64,000 nt of DNA from Pseudomonadota bacterium (GTDB taxonomy: Bacteria > Pseudomonadota > Gammaproteobacteria > Burkholderiales > Ferrovaceae). Position 1 is the stretch's first letter, and the number at the start of each line of letters is the position of its first letter. The position numbers and the translations under genes are program-made. Under the pieces are notes generated by a model. It was not told the DNA's origin and did no database searches. It saw nothing but the letters and a program-made list of their open reading frames with translations. The stretch is from the NCBI GenBank assembly GCA_028873535.1, contig JAGWIJ010000003.1, positions 1 to 64,000 of the forward strand, written 5' to 3'. Positions 15,686-24,930 of this stretch are shown here, one piece after another.

Positions 15686-16533
15686 CAAATCACATCCGCG
15701 AAAAAGCGTTCCATCTTCTTGAAGTGGACGACGCCGCCTGCCAGCGCCAGCAGGATGAGCAGCGCGCCGATCCCCATCACTGCGAAATCGGGATTGGCCC
15801 GGCCCAGCAGCGCCCACCTGAAGCCCTCGATGACGCCGACCATGGGGTTGAGGCTGTAGAGGAAGCGCCAGCGCTCAGGCACGATGCTCACCGGATACAC
15901 CACGGGCGAGGCGTACATCCAGATCTGGATGATGAAGGGCAGGGTGTGCTTGATGTCGCGGAAGCGCACATTGAGCGGGCCGAGCCACAGCGCGACCGCC
16001 AGCGCCAGTGCCATCGCGACCAGCATGAACAGGGGCAGGAACACGATGTTCATGGTCGGCGCCACACCATACCAGGCCATCATGACCAGCAGCACGCAGA
16101 ACGACAGCAGGAAATCGACCAGGGGTGCGGTCACCATCGCCACCGGAATGATCAGGCGGGGAAAATAGATCTTGCGGATCAGGTCCGCGTCGTCGACCAG
16201 GCCGGTGCCGCCGCGCCGGAAGGCTTCCGCGAAGTAGGTCCACGGCAGCAGCGCGGCGAACGCGAACACCGGATAGGGCACGCCGTCAGAGGGCATGCGC
16301 GCGAAGTTCCCGAAGATCGCCGTGAAGATCAGCACGGCGATGACGGGCTGCAGGATCGCCCAGCCAACGCCGATCGCGGCCTGCTTGTAGCGGATCTTGA
16401 GTTCGCGCCATACCAGGAACAGCAGCAGTTCCCGGTATCGCCACAGCTCGTCCAGGCCGAGATCGAACACGCCTTTGCGGGGCCGTATTTCGATCAGGGT
16501 GCCGGGCGCCCTTGCTGCCGGTGTCGGGTTCAT
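15685..16533 (-). CDS. wzm: Wzm-type polysaccharide ABC transporter permease
   Basis: A 282-residue ABC-2 family permease with an N-terminal cytoplasmic segment (LWRYRELLLFLVWRELKIRYKQAAIGVGW, the typical coupling helix region, here abbreviated from about residues 30-58) and six hydrophobic helices. It pairs with the Wzt-like ATPase directly downstream to move undecaprenyl-linked polysaccharide across the inner membrane. ATG at 16533 is the best start; further upstream the frame is Ser/Arg-rich and not protein-like. Confidence 0.88.
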   Translation of the reverse strand: MNPTPAARAPGTLIEIRPRKGVFDLGLDELWRYRELLLFLVWRELKIRYKQAAIGVGWAILQPVIAVLIFTAIFGNFARMPSDGVPYPVFAFAALLPWTYFAEAFRRGGTGLVDDADLIRKIYFPRLIIPVAMVTAPLVDFLLSFCVLLVMMAWYGVAPTMNIVFLPLFMLVAMALALAVALWLGPLNVRFRDIKHTLPFIIQIWMYASPVVYPVSIVPERWRFLYSLNPMVGVIEGFRWALLGRANPDFAVMGIGALLILLALAGGVVHFKKMERFFADVI

Positions 16534-16594
16534 GGATTCGGTGCCGCCGGAGGGGTTGCAGGGTGGTTCATTCGATCGTCCTGGGCGCCGGGGC

Positions 16595-17872
<1,278 letters not shown>

Positions 17873-17945
17873 GATCCGTCGCGATGAAGAAGTACAGGGG
17901 TGTTGATCGGCTTGCGTCGTCGTTCCGCGGAGGTCTGCGGGATCC

Positions 17946-18857
17946 TCACGGGAGATCGTCCTGGAACACCTGGTCCATGCGGCCCCAGCGGAAATCCGTC
18001 AGCAGCTGGCGCAGGCGGCCATCCATCCTGCCGAGGTTCACGTAGTGGCGGAAGCGTGACTTGGCCGAGACGCCGGCCGGACGCGGCTGCCCTGGGTCGA
18101 TTTCCCAGGGATGGAAATAGAACACCGCGGGCTGGCGGTCGACCGCGTTGATGCGGCGGATCGACCAGCGCGACAGCGCATACGGCAGCAGGCGGAAGTA
18201 GCCGCCGCCTCCGGCCGGCCGGTTGGCGTTCCAGACATTGACAGTGGAAATCGGGATCTCGAGCAGGCCGGCAGGCAGCCGGTGCGCGAAACGCGGCGCG
18301 TCGGGCACGCCATAGTGGTCATGCCGGATCGGATAGATGCTCGAACTGTACAGATAGCCTGCCGCAGCCATGCACTCGAAGGCCCAGGGATTGGCCTTGC
18401 CCACCGAGAAACTCGGGGCGCGGTATCCCTTCACCTGTCGTCCCGCGATGTCCTCGAGCAGGCCTTTTGCACTGCGGATGTCCGCCAGGAATTCGGCCGG
18501 ACTCTGGTCGGTCGCGCGCAGGTGGCCGTAGCCGTGGCTGGCGACTTCATGGCCATTCTCGACCATGCGGCGGACCACGCCCGGATAGCGCTGCGCGATC
18601 CAGCCCAAGGTGAAGAACGTCGCCTTGACGTCGGCGTCGGACAGCATCTGCAGGATGCGGTCGACATTGCGTTCGACGCGGCAGGGCAGGCTGTCCCAGC
18701 TGGCGCGATCGATGAAGGGCGCGAAGGCGGACACCTGGAAGTAGTCTTCGACATCGATGCTGAAAGCATTGATGAGCTGGCCCGCGGCAGTCGCCAGCGG
18801 AGCGGCGTGGTCCGGCGCGATGCCGTCCGCGCCCGCAAGCGGCCGCTGGCTAGGCAT
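17946..18857 (-). CDS. XrtA (exosortase A) system polysaccharide deacetylase
   Basis: A 303-residue protein with the diagnostic opening [16 protein letters not shown] (catalytic Asp 35 and 38), followed by [26 protein letters not shown] and GYRAPSFSV. These features define the PEP-CTERM/XrtA-associated branch of NodB deacetylases (TIGR03006-like), and they are the best single marker that this EPS locus is of the exosortase type. ATG at 18857 overlaps the end of the preceding aminotransferase by eight bases. No signal peptide is visible; it probably acts on a membrane-bound precursor. Confidence 0.88.
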   Translation of the reverse strand: MPSQRPLAGADGIAPDHAAPLATAAGQLINAFSIDVEDYFQVSAFAPFIDRASWDSLPCRVERNVDRILQMLSDADVKATFFTLGWIAQRYPGVVRRMVENGHEVASHGYGHLRATDQSPAEFLADIRSAKGLLEDIAGRQVKGYRAPSFSVGKANPWAFECMAAAGYLYSSSIYPIRHDHYGVPDAPRFAHRLPAGLLEIPISTVNVWNANRPAGGGGYFRLLPYALSRWSIRRINAVDRQPAVFYFHPWEIDPGQPRPAGVSAKSRFRHYVNLGRMDGRLRQLLTDFRWGRMDQVFQDDLP

Positions 18858-20010
18858 GGGCGGCCACCGTTGCGAACTGGAGGGCGCCGCGCAGCGATGC
18901 CGCGACGGCATCCTGTTCGGCTGCGGTCATCTGCGGGAACAGCGGCAGGATGATGCAATGGTCCTGGGCGCGTTCGGATTCCGGCAGCGCATGGTCGAGC
19001 GGCGCATCGGCATAGGCCGGCTCGCGATGGCTGCACATGATGCCGCGCCGCGTGCTGACGCCGTCGTCCAGCATCTGCTGCATCACCGCGCGCTGGTCGA
19101 GCCCGTCCGGCAGGCGCACACAATAGCTTTGCCAGTTCGAGCGGCACCACTCCGGCTCGTGCGGCAAGGCCAGGCCACGGACCTCTCCCAGCAGGGCGCG
19201 GTAGCGGTCCGCCTGGGCACGCCGCTGCGCGATGATGTCGGGCAATCGGCGCAGCTGCTCGCGCCCCACGGCGGCCTGGATGTCGGTCATGCGGTAGTTG
19301 AAGCCGACTTCAGGGTAGGACTCGAAGATCACCTTGCTGGCACCGTGGCGCACCGTGTCCGGCACGCTCATGGCGTGCTGGCGCAGCAGGCGGAAGCGGC
19401 GGTCCCAGTCCGCGTTGGACGTCGTGATCATGCCGCCATCACCCGTGCTCACCACCTTGCGCGGATGGAAGGAGAAGCACGCGATGTCGCCGTGCGGCCT
19501 GCCGATCTTCTCCCACTTGCCCTGCCACAGGATTTCGCTGCCGATCGCGCAGGCGGCGTCCTCGATCACCGGCAGGCCGTGGCGGCGCGCCACCGCCAGG
19601 ATGCCTTCCATGTCGCACGGCATGCCGATCTGATGGACGCACAGGATCGCGCGCGTGCGCGGGCCGATCGCGGCCTCGATCAGGTGCGGGTCCATGTTGA
19701 ACGAGGCCGCTTCGATGTCGACGAACACCGGCCGTGCATCGCAGTAGCGCACTGCATTGGCGGTGGCAATGTAGGAGTGGCTCACGGTGATGACTTCATC
19801 ACCGGACTGCACACCGACCGCCAGCAGCGCCAGATGCAGCGCGGTCGTGCAGTTCGACACGGCACACGCGTGTGCTGCTCCGGTGTATTCCGCGAATTCG
19901 CGCTCGAAGGCGGCCACCTCCGGGCCCTGGGTGATCCAGCCGCTCAGGATCACGCGACGCGCCGCTTCGGCTTCGGGTTCGCCCATCACGGGCCTGGCGA
20001 TCGGAATCAT
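18850..20010 (-). CDS. DegT/DnrJ/EryC1/StrS family sugar aminotransferase
   Basis: A 386-residue PLP enzyme of fold type I: GWITQGPEVAAFE at the start, substrate loop VSNCTTALHLAL, Asp151 in VIEDAACAIG pairing with the pyridine nitrogen, and the Schiff-base Lys185 in FSFHPRKVVSTGDGG. The family aminates keto-sugars on nucleotide diphosphates. ATG at 20010 overlaps the epimerase stop (ATGA). It is distinct from the WbpE-like aminotransferase at 21725, so the locus probably makes two different amino sugars. The keto-sugar substrate is unknown; no 4,6-dehydratase is present in the window. Confidence 0.85.
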   Translation of the reverse strand: MIPIARPVMGEPEAEAARRVILSGWITQGPEVAAFEREFAEYTGAAHACAVSNCTTALHLALLAVGVQSGDEVITVSHSYIATANAVRYCDARPVFVDIEAASFNMDPHLIEAAIGPRTRAILCVHQIGMPCDMEGILAVARRHGLPVIEDAACAIGSEILWQGKWEKIGRPHGDIACFSFHPRKVVSTGDGGMITTSNADWDRRFRLLRQHAMSVPDTVRHGASKVIFESYPEVGFNYRMTDIQAAVGREQLRRLPDIIAQRRAQADRYRALLGEVRGLALPHEPEWCRSNWQSYCVRLPDGLDQRAVMQQMLDDGVSTRRGIMCSHREPAYADAPLDHALPESERAQDHCIILPLFPQMTAAEQDAVAASLRGALQFATVAAHA

Positions 20011-20981
20011 GCCTTCACGGCCTCCTTGTTGGCGCGCCACCAGGCAACCAGCCGGCGCAGTCCCTCGTCGAGGCCGACCTCGGCCTTGAAGCCCAGCAGC
20101 CGCTCGGCCTTGCTGGTGTCGGCGAGGCGCCGCGAGACGGGATTGACCTTGCGCTCCGGACCGTATTCCGGCACCAGGCTGGATTCCATCACGCGCAGCA
20201 GCGCCGCCGCCAGCTCGTTGAGACTGGTCTCGACGCCGCACGCGACATTGAAGACGTCATCGCCAAGCTCCGACTGCAGTGCCAGTATGTTCGAACGCGC
20301 GACATCCTCGATATACACGAAATCCATGGTGGCGCTGCCGTCGCCCAGGATCAGTGGCGGGATCCCGGCGTCGATGCGTTCCATCCAGCGGATCAGCACT
20401 TCGGTGTACTTGCCGTGGATGTCCATGCGCGGTCCGTACACGTTGAAGTAGCGCAGGGCCACATAGGGCAGGCCGTACATGTCGTTGAACGAGCGCAGCA
20501 GGCCTTCGAGCATGACCTTGCTGGCGCCGTACCAGGTGCGGTTGTTGTACGGGTGATGATCCTCGCGGGTCGGGAAGCTGTCGGCCAGTCCGTAGATCGA
20601 GGCCGACGATGCCGTCACCACCCTCCTGATGCCGGCCGCCTGGGCTGCCTCCAGCACGTTGTAGCTGCCATCGCACATCACGCCCAGCGCCGCGCGCGGC
20701 TCGGCCGCGCAGGCCGTGATGCGCAGCGTGGCCATATGGATTACCGCATCCATGCCCACGCTCGCCTTGTGCACGGCCTCGACATCGCGGATGTCGCCAC
20801 GCACCAGCGTGACGCGCGGATCCTTCAGCGCCTGTTCGACATTGGCGAGCGTTCCGCGGCTCAGGTCGTCGAATATCACGATCCGCCCCGGCGCATGGTC
20901 GCGCAGCAGCAGATCGATGGTGGTCGACCCGACAAGGCCACATCCACCCGTGACCAGAATGCTTGCGTCATTGATCTTCAA
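20007..20981 (-). CDS. NAD-dependent sugar epimerase/dehydratase (extended SDR)
   Basis: A 324-residue extended short-chain dehydrogenase: NAD-binding TGGCGLVG at 11-18, SSASIYG, and the catalytic Tyr151/Lys155 in WYGASK. C-terminal ALRYFNVYGPRMD and SATMDFVYIEDVA are typical of UDP-glucose/UDP-GlcNAc 4-epimerase relatives. It would interconvert UDP-hexoses or feed the adjacent aminotransferase with a 4-keto or epimerised sugar. Its stop overlaps the aminotransferase start. The substrate is inferred only by context. Confidence 0.82.
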   Translation of the reverse strand: MKINDASILVTGGCGLVGSTTIDLLLRDHAPGRIVIFDDLSRGTLANVEQALKDPRVTLVRGDIRDVEAVHKASVGMDAVIHMATLRITACAAEPRAALGVMCDGSYNVLEAAQAAGIRRVVTASSASIYGLADSFPTREDHHPYNNRTWYGASKVMLEGLLRSFNDMYGLPYVALRYFNVYGPRMDIHGKYTEVLIRWMERIDAGIPPLILGDGSATMDFVYIEDVARSNILALQSELGDDVFNVACGVETSLNELAAALLRVMESSLVPEYGPERKVNPVSRRLADTSKAERLLGFKAEVGLDEGLRRLVAWWRANKEAVKA

Positions 20982-21024
20982 TTTGTGTTCTCGCTCTCGT
21001 GGAATGGATTCGATGGTTCCGGCA

Positions 21025-21681
21025 TCAGGCCGGCGCGTCCGGGGCGGACGCCCGTTGCCGAAGCTCCCGCGCCGGGTTGCCGGCCACGGTGGTGCCGGGC
21101 GCCACGTCGCGGATCACGCAGCTGCCGAGGCCGATCAGGCAGCCGTCGCCCAGGTGCAGGCCGTTCATGATGCTGCTGCCGCTGCCGACATAGCAGTTCT
21201 CGCCGATACGCGTGCCCCCTGCAACGGTCACGTTGGCGCCGATCAGCGACCAGTCCCCGACGGTCGCATCGTGGTGGACCACGCTGTTCGGCAGGATGCA
21301 GACATGGTCGCCGATCACGGCATTGCTGGTGATGACGGCGCCCGCCATGATCAGCACGTTGCGCCCCAGCCTGGCCAGCGGTGAAACCTGCGCGGCGGGA
21401 TGGATCACGGTCGCGAATCGCGCCGTTGCGAGCCCTAGTCCCTCGATCACCTGGCGCCGCGAACGGAAGCTGGTCGCGGAACCCGGCACCGCCAGTACCG
21501 AGGCGGCCGGGAACCCATCCAGCGCGCTGCGCGCGAACACCGGATGGCCGTAGGCGTCGACGCCTTGCTGCTCTGGCGCGTCGTGGATGAATCCGACCAT
21601 GCGCCATGCCGTGCCGAGGCAAGCCAGTGCCTCGACACCATTCCCGTTGCGCGGGAATATCAGGATTTCGCGTGCCTGCAT
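21025..21681 (-). CDS. PglD/NeuD-like sugar O- or N-acetyltransferase
   Basis: A 218-residue protein: N-terminal Rossmann-like nucleotide-sugar-binding part (about residues 1-90) then a left-handed parallel beta-helix of hexapeptide repeats (LGRNVLIMAGAVITSNAVIG and following), with the catalytic His in SVVHHD and the terminal GNPAREL. PglD acetylates the 4-amino group of UDP-bacillosamine precursors; NeuD acts on sialic acid. Here it probably acetylates the product of the aminotransferase at 18850. It lies 43 bases upstream of the epimerase gene. Confidence 0.78.
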   Translation of the reverse strand: MQAREILIFPRNGNGVEALACLGTAWRMVGFIHDAPEQQGVDAYGHPVFARSALDGFPAASVLAVPGSATSFRSRRQVIEGLGLATARFATVIHPAAQVSPLARLGRNVLIMAGAVITSNAVIGDHVCILPNSVVHHDATVGDWSLIGANVTVAGGTRIGENCYVGSGSSIMNGLHLGDGCLIGLGSCVIRDVAPGTTVAGNPARELRQRASAPDAPA

Positions 21682-21724
21682 GACGTGTCCGCCTGCTGTG
21701 CCGTCAGCCGATGTGCCAGCGCGC

Positions 21725-22828
21725 TCAGCGCGCCTGGGCCAGCGCGACCACGGCGGCGCCCACCGCAGCGGTCTGATCGGCTGTCAGCTCCGGGAACATG
21801 GGCAGCGACAGCACTTCGCCGGCCGCGGCCTCGGAGTGCGGGAAATCGCCGGCGCGATAGCCAAGATCCTCGTACGCAGGCAGCAGATGGACCGGAATCG
21901 GGTAGTGGATGCCGGTCTGAATGCCCCGGGCCTGCAGCGCCTCCTGCCAGGCCGCGCGCGCCTGGCTGCGGATCGCGTAGACATGGTAGACATGGCGCCG
22001 GTCAGGCATCGCCTCCGGCGCTTTCACCGCGGTATCCGCGAAAATCCCAGCATAGCGCGCGGCAGCGGCACGGCGTGCCTCGGTCCAGGCCTCGAGGTGA
22101 CGCAGCTTGACGCGCAGCACGGCGCCCTGCAGGCCTTCCAGACGGTAGTTGTAGCCCTTCAGGACGTGCTGGTACTTCTTCTCCGCGCCCCAGTCGCGCA
22201 GCATGCGCAAGGTGCGCAGGTAGTCGGTGTTGGCGGTGACCACCATCCCGCCTTCGCCGTAGGCGCCCAGGTTCTTGCCCGGGTAGAAGCTGAAACAGCC
22301 CATGTCGCCGATGCTTCCGGCTCGCCGGCCCTTGTACTCGGCGCCATGCGCCTGCGCTGCGTCCTCGATCACGGTCAGGCCGTGGCGTCGCGCGAATTCG
22401 AGAATGGGGTCCATGTCGGCCATCTGACCATACAGATGGACCGGAATGATGGCCTTGGTACGGCTGGTGAGGGCGCGTTCCAGGCCGGCAGGATCCATCG
22501 TGAAGCTGCGAGGATCGATGTCGACGAACACCGTACGCGCGCCGCTGTAGTGGATCGCGGCGACCGTCGCGACGAAGGTGAACGGGACCGTGATGACCTC
22601 GTCGCCAGGGCCGACGCCGGCGGCCAGCAGGGCCAGATGCAGGGCGCTGGTTCCGGAATTGACGCCGACGCCATGGGCACTCTGGCTGTATGCGGCGAAT
22701 TCCTCCTCGAAGGCGGCGACCTCGCTGCCCAGGGTGAACTGGCAACTGTCCAGGACTCCCTGGATGGCTGCATTGACTTCCTGCTTGATCGACGCGTACT
22801 GCGCCTTGAGATCGACGAACGGAATCAC
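21725..22828 (-). CDS. wbpE: WbpE-like DegT-family aminotransferase
   Basis: A 367-residue PLP aminotransferase: Asp156 in VIEDAAQAHGAEYKG, Schiff-base Lys185 in CFSFYPGKNLGAYGEGG, and TGIHYPIPVHLLPAY near the C-terminus. This pattern is close to WbpE, which makes UDP-2-acetamido-3-amino-2,3-dideoxyglucuronate from the 3-keto sugar produced by WbpB. The gene starts with GTG at 22828, overlapping the oxidoreductase stop as GTGA. The assignment rests on adjacency to WbpB- and WbpD-like genes as much as on sequence. Confidence 0.82.
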   Translation of the reverse strand: MIPFVDLKAQYASIKQEVNAAIQGVLDSCQFTLGSEVAAFEEEFAAYSQSAHGVGVNSGTSALHLALLAAGVGPGDEVITVPFTFVATVAAIHYSGARTVFVDIDPRSFTMDPAGLERALTSRTKAIIPVHLYGQMADMDPILEFARRHGLTVIEDAAQAHGAEYKGRRAGSIGDMGCFSFYPGKNLGAYGEGGMVVTANTDYLRTLRMLRDWGAEKKYQHVLKGYNYRLEGLQGAVLRVKLRHLEAWTEARRAAAARYAGIFADTAVKAPEAMPDRRHVYHVYAIRSQARAAWQEALQARGIQTGIHYPIPVHLLPAYEDLGYRAGDFPHSEAAAGEVLSLPMFPELTADQTAAVGAAVVALAQAR

Positions 22829-23856
22829 GGCCGGTTTTCCTCTGCATTGATGTTGATGGTCTCGCCGCGCTGGCGCATCGATTGCGTTGCGGCCTCGATC
22901 AGCGCGACCACGCGCGCACCGAGGCGCCCGTCGGTTTCAGGGACGGCCTTGCTGGCAATGCATTCGGCGAAATGCTGTCCGGCGCGGCGCAGCGCTTCCG
23001 TGCCATCGAGTTTCGGCGCCCACATGTCGCCCGTGCGATAGCCCACGCGCATCTCGTAGATCTGTTCGGGGTCGTCGGTCACGCTGACCCCTTTGTCGTA
23101 GATCTTGACCTTCTCGCTGGGTTCGAGGTCGTCGTAGGTGATCATCTTCTGGCTGCCGCCGATCAGGATCTGGCGCACCTTGACGGGTGCCAGCCAACTC
23201 ACGTTGGCGTGGGCGATCGTGCCCGAGGCATAGAACAGCGTGATGTACGCCAGATTCTCAGGTGTGCCGGGAAAGTGGTTGGTGCCGCTGGCAGAAACCG
23301 CAATCGGATGCTCACCGAGCAGATAATCCAGGATGGCAAAATCGTGGACTGCCAGATCGGATATCACATTGACATCTTTCTGAAACAGACCCAGGTTCAC
23401 GCGAATCGAATCGTAATAGTAGATCCGGCCCAGTTCGCCGCGCTTGATCAGTTCGCCGATTTTGCGTACTGCCCCGGTGTAGACAAAGGTGTGATCCACG
23501 AACAAGGTCAGGCCGCGCTGCTCGGCTTCGGTACAAAGCTGGCGCGCCTGTTCTGCTGTTTCGGTCATCGGCTTTTCCAGCCAGACATGCTTGCCGGCGC
23601 GCAATGCCGCCAACGCGATATCGAAATGCGTATTGACGGGGGTGGCAATGGCCACTGCATTGATGGATGGATCCGCGAGCAGGTCGTTAAAATCCGCCGA
23701 AACCTTTACTGCCGGAAAACGACGTTCCACGACGGCCAGCAGCTTGGGATTCTTGTCCACCACGCGGGCCAATGCAATACCCGGAATCTCGGCGAAGTTC
23801 CGCACCAGATTCGGTCCCCAATAACCATAACCGACAACACCGATATTGATCATCAT
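22825..23856 (-). CDS. wbpB: WbpB-like Gfo/Idh/MocA family oxidoreductase
   Basis: A 343-residue enzyme with Rossmann start NIGVVGYGYWGPNLVRNFAE, the family motif WLEKPMTE carrying the catalytic Lys, and NVISDLAVHDFAILDYLLG with the conserved D-x-x-x-H pair. WbpB oxidises UDP-N-acetylglucosaminuronate at C3 with NAD+. There are two in-frame ATGs (23856 and 23853); AGGAAG ends three bases before the first and six before the second, so either may be used. It is followed by WbpE (GTGA overlap) and preceded by the WbpD-like acetyltransferase with a 97-base gap. Confidence 0.85.
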   Translation of the reverse strand: MMINIGVVGYGYWGPNLVRNFAEIPGIALARVVDKNPKLLAVVERRFPAVKVSADFNDLLADPSINAVAIATPVNTHFDIALAALRAGKHVWLEKPMTETAEQARQLCTEAEQRGLTLFVDHTFVYTGAVRKIGELIKRGELGRIYYYDSIRVNLGLFQKDVNVISDLAVHDFAILDYLLGEHPIAVSASGTNHFPGTPENLAYITLFYASGTIAHANVSWLAPVKVRQILIGGSQKMITYDDLEPSEKVKIYDKGVSVTDDPEQIYEMRVGYRTGDMWAPKLDGTEALRRAGQHFAECIASKAVPETDGRLGARVVALIEAATQSMRQRGETININAEENRP

Positions 23857-23953
23857 TGACTTCCTGAAAACGTTGTTCGATGGCTCTTGGTCCAGGCACG
23901 CAGAGCGGCCAACCGGAGCGCCTGCTCCAGCCGGCGTCACACGCGGCCGGGGG

Positions 23954-24436
23954 TCACTTGACGGGTTCGCGCGTGTCTCCGATCACCCTTGCGGGTACGC
24001 CGGCCACGATCGCAAACGCCGGAACGTCGCGCGTCACGACGGCGCCGGCACCCACCAGGGCGCCCTCGCCGATGGTCACGCCGGCAATGATCGTCGCGTT
24101 GGAACCGATCGAAGCGCGCCGCCGGACCAGCGTGGATTCGACCTGCCAGTCGGCTTCGGTCTGCAGGCTTCCATCCGGGTTGGTCGCACGGGGATGGAGG
24201 TCGTTGGTGAACATGACGCCGTGGCCCACGAACACTTCATCTTCAATGGTCACGCCTTCGCAGATGAAAGTGTGCGACGAGATCTTGCAGCGCACACCGA
24301 TGCACACGCCCTTCTGGATTTCCACGAAAGTCCCGATCTTGCTGTCCGCGCCAATCGAACAGCCGTAAAGATTGATCAGGTCGGGGTGGAAGATCTTGAC
24401 GCCATTTCCCAGTTCCACGCTATCGGCTATTGGCAT
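23954..24436 (-). CDS. wbpD: WbpD-like UDP-2-acetamido-3-amino-2,3-dideoxyglucuronate N-acetyltransferase
   Basis: A 160-residue left-handed beta-helix acetyltransferase: hexapeptide turns (KIFHPDLINLYGCSIG, IGTFVEIQKGVCIG), the loop GHGVMFTNDLHPRA with the catalytic Asn/His region of WbpD, and the end GVPARVIGD. WbpD acetylates the 3-amino group to complete UDP-GlcNAc(3NAc)A. It is the first gene after the divergent control region at 24437-24930, so it heads the amino-sugar part of the minus-strand EPS genes. Confidence 0.83.
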   Translation of the reverse strand: MPIADSVELGNGVKIFHPDLINLYGCSIGADSKIGTFVEIQKGVCIGVRCKISSHTFICEGVTIEDEVFVGHGVMFTNDLHPRATNPDGSLQTEADWQVESTLVRRRASIGSNATIIAGVTIGEGALVGAGAVVTRDVPAFAIVAGVPARVIGDTREPVK

Positions 24437-24930
24437 GACAGATTCTCATTCAATTGGACCGTATTCATTCCTGTTTCGTCGCCAGGCGCATCGACGTGAT
24501 CGATGATTGGTCTGAAGTCCATCCCAATATATACAAGGATGGTGCACCTGCAACATCGTGGCGACGTGGATATCGAAAAGTTCACAATGCTGACGTCCGT
24601 GAGGCTGGCATGGCGGCATGCTGCGATGTTAACGTCATGGCATGGCATCGCAACCGAGATCGGCTTCTGCTTTGAGTCCTCCTGGCCGTGACGCTTGCAG
24701 GTGTTGCTCAGGGAAACACTGTATTTGCAGTCCCGGGGGGCATGTATTTTCTGTTTGAAACGCACCCGATGCGAATGCAAATGCTGCTTGCTATAGTCTG
24801 GCATGGCAGCAGGTCCGGAAAAGCCTGTTACTACCGCCGAATCGCTTGCCGAGGTCAACGTCGGCCTTGAAACGAATTGTGCCAAGTACAGCAATGGTCG
24901 CCGCAGCTTACGCGGTGCAGGGAGCGGAAA
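24437..24930. promoter_or_regulatory. Divergent intergenic control region, no gene seen
   Basis: This stretch separates the WbpD-like gene (minus) from the large DUF4082 protein (plus) and must contain promoters for both. It is less GC-rich than its surroundings. It holds three copies of TGGCATGGC (24606, 24638, 24799) and the element TGACGTCCGTGAGG (24591-24604), which resembles one upstream of the EPS operon at 36830. A sigma-54-like TGGCCGTGACGCTTGC at 24683 has 11 rather than 10 bases between GG and GC and is discounted. GGAG lies 6 bases before the ATG at 24931. The short open frames inside have no protein-like features. Confidence 0.5.

Noticed and set aside
24683-24698. TGGCCGTGACGCTTGC as a second sigma-54 promoter
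   Set aside because: The GG and GC elements are 11 bases apart; sigma-54 requires 10.
24427-24894. A 155-codon minus-strand frame in the divergent control region
   Set aside because: It overlaps the start of wbpD and the promoter region, and has no domain, no signal peptide and poor codon usage.
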